From: a virus | Virus record (IMG/VR): IMGVR_UViG_3300046804_003510 | Span: 1 to 64,000 of that record | Strand: one strand, 5' to 3' | Length of the DNA stretch: 64,000 nt | Shown here: positions 61,066-64,000 of the stretch, piece by piece | How positions within the stretch are numbered: the stretch's first letter is position 1 | How the letters are laid out: the number at the start of each line of letters is the position of its first letter | Made by a program: the position numbers and the translations under genes | Notes under the pieces: generated by a model | Seen by the model: only the letters and a program-made list of their open reading frames with translations | Database searches by the model: none | Told to the model about the DNA's origin: nothing

Positions 61066-61245
61066 ATGGAATTTGGATTAATCTGGGCTTGGGCATTAGC
61101 AAATCAAGCATCACTTGCAACTATTCTTCTAATTGTTTCTGAACTTCTTGGAGCATTTCCACAAATTAAATCTAATGGAATTGCATCATTTGTTTTAATT
61201 CAAGTTCAGAAAGTTCTTAAGGATAAAGGCGGTAAAACACTGTAA
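61066..61245 (+). CDS. Small membrane protein, 59 aa
   Basis: MEFGLIWAWALANQASLATI continues LLIVSELLGAFPQIKSNGIASFVLIQVQKVL, then a basic tail KDKGGKTL. One hydrophobic segment (about residues 4-30) and a second amphipathic helix are visible. Similar short proteins starting with DFGLIWAWA are, as I recall, widespread in cyanomyoviruses. A holin-like or membrane role is possible but unproven. It is followed by a terminator. Confidence 0.65.
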   Translation: MEFGLIWAWALANQASLATILLIVSELLGAFPQIKSNGIASFVLIQVQKVLKDKGGKTL

Positions 61246-61267
61246 ATTAAATAACTCATATTACTTT

Positions 61268-61297
61268 GGGGACCAAAGTTTAAGGTCTCCTTTTTTT
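61268..61297 (+). terminator. Rho-independent terminator
   Basis: GGGGACC pairs with GGTCTCC (one G-T pair) around AAAGTTTAA, followed by T7. The T-run runs into a TATAAATA box. Confidence 0.85.
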
Positions 61298-61304
61298 ATA
61301 AATA
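61297..61304 (+). promoter_or_regulatory. Late promoter for the 252-aa structural gene
   Basis: A perfect TATAAATA that shares a T with the preceding terminator, 33 bases before ATG 61338. Confidence 0.7.
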
Positions 61305-61337
61305 TTTTTAGACAAAGAAACTTATTAGGTAAAAAGA

Positions 61338-62096
61338 ATGGCACTCTGGGGAAACAACGACAACAAAGGTTCAGGGGGCACAGTCACTTTAAACTACTCA
61401 ACTTTGGTTGTTACTGGGTCTGGAACAACTTTTGGAGGAGTTGGAGCTGCTGCTACTGGAGATGTAATTAGATTTGGGTATAGAGGTTCTGGCGGAACTT
61501 ATTTTGGTGATGCTGTTATTGTAGGTATTGCAAGCACAACACAACTTACAATTGCATCTACTGCTGGATTAAGTGGTGCTGCAATTGCATCAACTGATTT
61601 TTATATTAGTGAACTTCCTAAATATACTACTCTTGATAGTACATTTAGTAATGCTAATGATTTAGCAGAAACTTTAAAGATTTTATCAATCACTGGAACT
61701 GCAACTACAAATGCAGGTGTAGGAACTAATGTTATTCCTGTAGTCCCTCCTGTTGGATTAATTGTTGGAGATCGTCTTTTAAATGGTGGAAATAATCTTA
61801 TAATTTCAACACTTGGTTCTACCACTATCACTCTTGGATCAACAATTTCTGCAGGAATTGCAACAGGTGATACTCTTACATTCAAGAGATATGTTGATGG
61901 ATATGATAGACAAGTTTATGGTATTTCTACAGATTCAGTTGCTTCAGCATATAGAGGATACACTCATCAAGGTTGGGTTGGTATTATGACTTATGTTGAT
62001 ACTCATGGAAACTTGAGAGTTAAGAGTGAAGTTCTTGTTGCCATGTCTGGAGTTACAACTGGTTCTAATGGAATCATTTATCCAACTCCTAAGTAA
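61338..62096 (+). CDS. Virion structural protein, 252 aa
   Basis: MALWGNNDNKGSGGTVTLNY is followed by STLVVTGSGTTFGGVGAAATGDVIRFG and GGTYFGDAVIVGIASTTQLTIAST. A middle TTITLGSTISAGIATGDTLTF block and a C-terminal AYRGYTHQGWVGIMTYVDTHG follow. This N terminus is, as I recall, typical of an abundant cyanomyovirus virion protein with immunoglobulin-like strands. It is preceded by a perfect late promoter. The exact place in the virion is unknown; a head decoration role is one option. Confidence 0.7.
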   Translation: MALWGNNDNKGSGGTVTLNYSTLVVTGSGTTFGGVGAAATGDVIRFGYRGSGGTYFGDAVIVGIASTTQLTIASTAGLSGAAIASTDFYISELPKYTTLDSTFSNANDLAETLKILSITGTATTNAGVGTNVIPVVPPVGLIVGDRLLNGGNNLIISTLGSTTITLGSTISAGIATGDTLTFKRYVDGYDRQVYGISTDSVASAYRGYTHQGWVGIMTYVDTHGNLRVKSEVLVAMSGVTTGSNGIIYPTPK

Positions 62097-62103
62097 TTAA
62101 TCT

Positions 62104-62475
62104 ATGAAGTTTGATGAATTGAATGAGGATAATTACATCCTTTTTGCTATTAAACACTATGACAATCCTCAAGCGATAACTAAAGAAGATTTTTTTGAGG
62201 ACTTAAGTAGATTTAAATATATCAAAAAACTTTTAAGACGATATGTTAGATCAGGAGAGTTAAAAACAACTCTCCTGATTAATCATTTTATTATAGTCTT
62301 TAATGTTTTTAATGATGCTGCACTTCCACTTTTATTCTTTAAGATTGAAAGAGAATTGTGGTCTTCTATGAAAACATTTTTAATGTATCTGAATAGAATA
62401 CCAGAATATCCAAAAACTTTTCTAAATGATATTCCTATTGATGAAAATTGTTTAAGAATTTTGGAGACACTATAA
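62104..62475 (+). CDS. Conserved phage protein, 123 aa
   Basis: MKFDELNEDNYILFAIKHYD continues NPQAITKEDFFEDLSRFKYIKKLLRRY, LLINHFIIVFNVFNDAALPLLFFKIE and RIPEYPKTFLNDIPIDENCLRIL. It is a compact all-helical protein. I recall it as a conserved family of T4-like cyanophages without known function. It overlaps the next gene by one base (TAATG). Confidence 0.65.
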   Translation: MKFDELNEDNYILFAIKHYDNPQAITKEDFFEDLSRFKYIKKLLRRYVRSGELKTTLLINHFIIVFNVFNDAALPLLFFKIERELWSSMKTFLMYLNRIPEYPKTFLNDIPIDENCLRILETL

Positions 62476-62690
62476 TGAATCAGTCAAAATTAGATCTAAT
62501 TATAAATATTATTAGAGAAGAAATGGCTGGTGGTGGTCTTCCAGTAAGTAATGTTTCTGGTGGAAATATAGCAGGAACCCCAGCTGCTGACCCTGGAAAT
62601 CCTCCAGTTCATAAAAAAAGAAAAAAGAATGTTATATTTTTAGGTCCAAAATCAAGGACTGCATGGGTGAGAAATATTAGACAAAAGTAA
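62475..62690 (+). CDS. Small conserved phage protein, 71 aa
   Basis: I use ATG 62475, coupled to the upstream stop as TAATG, giving 71 aa; an in-frame ATG at 62448 is less likely. MNQSKLDLIINIIREEMAGG is followed by a flexible Gly/Asn/Pro segment (VSNVSGGNIAGTPAADPGNP) and a basic end (KKRKKNVIFLGPKSRTAWVR). Similar proteins accompany the 123-aa protein in cyanophages. Function unknown. Confidence 0.65.
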   Translation: MNQSKLDLIINIIREEMAGGGLPVSNVSGGNIAGTPAADPGNPPVHKKRKKNVIFLGPKSRTAWVRNIRQK

Positions 62691-62694
62691 AAAA

Positions 62695-63132
62695 ATGTTT
62701 AATCAAAACACCACAGCAGACACTAAGATTGCTGTTTTAGAGGAACGTCTTTCCTCATATGAACTTATGCTGAGGAGAATTGATGAGGCAATTCAACTTG
62801 TAGGAAAGGCAAATCAGAATATCAGCAAGATGCTTGCTGTCCATGAGGAAAAAATTGAACAGTGTAGTAGAGCAGATGATTATATTAGTAGAACAATTGA
62901 AGAACTTAGATTAGAGAACAGAGATCAATATGAAGAAGTTAATAAAAGAATTGATAAAATAGAAGAAAATGTTCAAGAGATTTCTAAAATAAAGTGGATG
63001 ACTATTGGGTGTGGGGTTCTTCTATCAATCTTAGTTGCAGCGTTCTCAACACTTGCTTCTGGTTGGTGGACACCCTCTGAGATGCAAATGCAGCGCCAGG
63101 GACATCTTCATCAACAGAATGTTTCAGATTGA
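62695..63132 (+). CDS. Coiled-coil membrane protein, 145 aa
   Basis: Residues 10-100 are heptad-like helix (TKIAVLEERLSSYELMLRRI; VNKRIDKIEENVQEISKIK). A single transmembrane segment follows at about 101-122 (WMTIGCGVLLSILVAAFSTL), then a short hydrophilic tail. The layout is that of XhlA-type hemolysin or holin-accessory proteins. It could take part in lysis or membrane anchoring. No endolysin is visible nearby. Confidence 0.65.
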   Translation: MFNQNTTADTKIAVLEERLSSYELMLRRIDEAIQLVGKANQNISKMLAVHEEKIEQCSRADDYISRTIEELRLENRDQYEEVNKRIDKIEENVQEISKIKWMTIGCGVLLSILVAAFSTLASGWWTPSEMQMQRQGHLHQQNVSD

Positions 63133-63157
63133 CTTAAGACCACATATCTGATAGAAT
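63129..63157 (+). promoter_or_regulatory. Sigma-70 promoter for the primase gene
   Basis: TTGACT (63129-63134), a 17-base spacer and TAGAAT (63152-63157), with an extended -10 TG at 63149-63150. A start near 63164 gives a leader of about 17 bases. Confidence 0.7.
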
Positions 63158-63180
63158 GAGGATCAATATTTCTCTTGAGT

Positions 63181-64000
63181 ATGTCTTTTATTGATGCCAA
63201 ATATATTGGGTTAGCTTCTTCTAGACTACAGAAATTCAAGAAAGTAAAAAATAATCTTTATAATTTTAGATGCCCTTATTGTGGAGATTCTCAGAGGAAC
63301 AAGAATAAGGCAAGAGGGTATATCTATCAACTCAAAAATGATCACAATTATAAGTGCCATAATTGTGGAATGTCTAAATCCTTTACAAATTTTCTAAAGG
63401 ATTTGGATCAATCTCTTTATGACCAGTATATTCTTGAAAGATATAAGAATGGATTAACTGGTAAAAATTCAAACACTCCAGAACCAAGTTTTGATTTTAA
63501 AACACCAGAATTCAAAAAAGTAAGTAAGTTAGATTTGCCAACCATAGCAGAACTAAATACAGAACACCCAGCAAAAGTATATTTAAAAAATAGACAAATA
63601 CCAGAAAAGTACTTGTCATCACTATATTTCTGTGAATCATTCAAGAAATGGACAAATGAACAAAAATATACTTTTGAAACTACTGACCAGGATGAACCAA
63701 GAATCATCATCCCACTCATCAATAGAGGGGAAGTATTTGGGTTCCAAGGTCGTAGTTTAAGGAAAGATTCAAAAGTCAAATACATTACAATTATCTTAGA
63801 TGAACATCATCCAAAAATTTATGGTCTTGATGACATAGATTGGAATCAAACAGTTTATATTACAGAAGGTCCAATTGATAGTATGTTTATTGATAATGCT
63901 ATTGCAATGGTAGGTGCTGATATTGATAAGATGTTTTTATTACACAATTTTGATGTTGACTTTGTAATGGTCTATGATAATGAAAAAAGAAATAAACAGA
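63181..64000 (+). CDS. 61: DNA primase gp61 (3' end cut by window edge)
   Basis: ATG at 63181 opens a frame that runs off the window; 273 residues are visible (T4 gp61 is 342). The zinc-binding domain has CPYC (31-34) and CHNC (59-62). The TOPRIM core shows VYITEGPIDSMF (E229) and VYDNE (D266), preceded by IIIPLINRGEVFGFQGRSL. It makes RNA primers with gp41. It has its own sigma-70 promoter. Nothing in the visible part suggests damage. Confidence 0.93.
   Translation, partial: MSFIDAKYIGLASSRLQKFKKVKNNLYNFRCPYCGDSQRNKNKARGYIYQLKNDHNYKCHNCGMSKSFTNFLKDLDQSLYDQYILERYKNGLTGKNSNTPEPSFDFKTPEFKKVSKLDLPTIAELNTEHPAKVYLKNRQIPEKYLSSLYFCESFKKWTNEQKYTFETTDQDEPRIIIPLINRGEVFGFQGRSLRKDSKVKYITIILDEHHPKIYGLDDIDWNQTVYITEGPIDSMFIDNAIAMVGADIDKMFLLHNFDVDFVMVYDNEKRNKQ

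Noticed and set aside
1-64000. tRNA genes, CRISPR arrays, insertion sequences or integrase sites
   Set aside because: I saw no cloverleaf-like sequence with a T-loop GTTCRA match in the short gaps, no repeat-spacer pattern and no transposase or integrase. A dedicated tRNA scan would be needed to exclude one fully.

Overview
The window is a contiguous piece of the core genome of a T4-like (Tevenvirinae-related) marine myovirus. The best match is an exo-T4 or cyanomyovirus type phage of Prochlorococcus or Synechococcus. The reasons are the very AT-rich coding sequence, all confident genes on the + strand with almost no spacer, the order gp23-gp3-uvsY-uvsW-x-gp55-gp47-DUF3110-gp46, a cyanobacterial DUF3110-type protein, an Hsp20, a MazG-like protein next to gp41, and a giant DUF4815 structural protein. 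No photosynthesis gene lies in this window, so the host is an inference; a T4-like phage of another marine bacterium cannot be excluded.

Layout. (1) 1-1023: end of a glycosyltransferase and three small genes, with a terminator at 700-725. (2) 1051-22034: baseplate genes gp25, gp6, a 2751-aa gp7-like protein, an 807-aa structural protein, gp8 and a 2136-aa DUF4815 protein. (3) 22034-33252: neck, packaging and tail genes (gp13, gp14, gp15, gp16, gp17, gp18, gp19) with several accessory virion genes. (4) 33279-38881: head genes (gp20, a gp67-like protein, an 88-aa protein, gp21, gp22, gp23), closed by a terminator. (5) 38950-45372: gp3, uvsY, uvsW, an Sm-like protein, late sigma factor gp55, gp47, DUF3110, gp46. 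(6) 45409-49648: DUF3310, gp45, an unknown, gp44, a Dam-type methylase, gp62, regA, then a terminator. (7) 49756-56811: hsp20, a late-promoter-driven nucleotidyltransferase, two Sm-like proteins, gp43 polymerase, uvsX, gp41, MazG. (8) 56829-63132: an unknown 335-aa protein, a second DNA methyltransferase, a second nucleotidyltransferase with a head-targeting-like N terminus, and small virion or membrane genes. (9) 63181-end: gp61 primase, cut by the window edge.

Regulation can be read in outline. Copies of the T4 late promoter box TATAAATA (or A/G/TC-TAAATA variants) precede gp25, gp8, gp13, gp15, gp18, gp20, the gp67-like gene, gp22, gp23, gp3 and several accessory genes. Two near-consensus host sigma-70 promoters (17-bp spacing) precede gp55 and the primase. 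Five rho-independent terminators are visible. In three of them the terminator lies beside a late promoter, and in two the T-run merges into the promoter.

The most interesting signal is a set of proteins whose N termini look like the capsid-targeting sequence of T4 internal head proteins, with possible gp21 cleavage sites. Two of them carry unrelated nucleotidyltransferase domains. This suggests enzymes that are packaged in the head and injected with the DNA, a role like that of T4 Alt but with different chemistry. Other points of note are three Sm-like paralogs around the replication genes, a repeat module shared by neck and baseplate proteins, and an acidic scaffold segment that seems to sit in gp22 rather than in the gp67-like protein.
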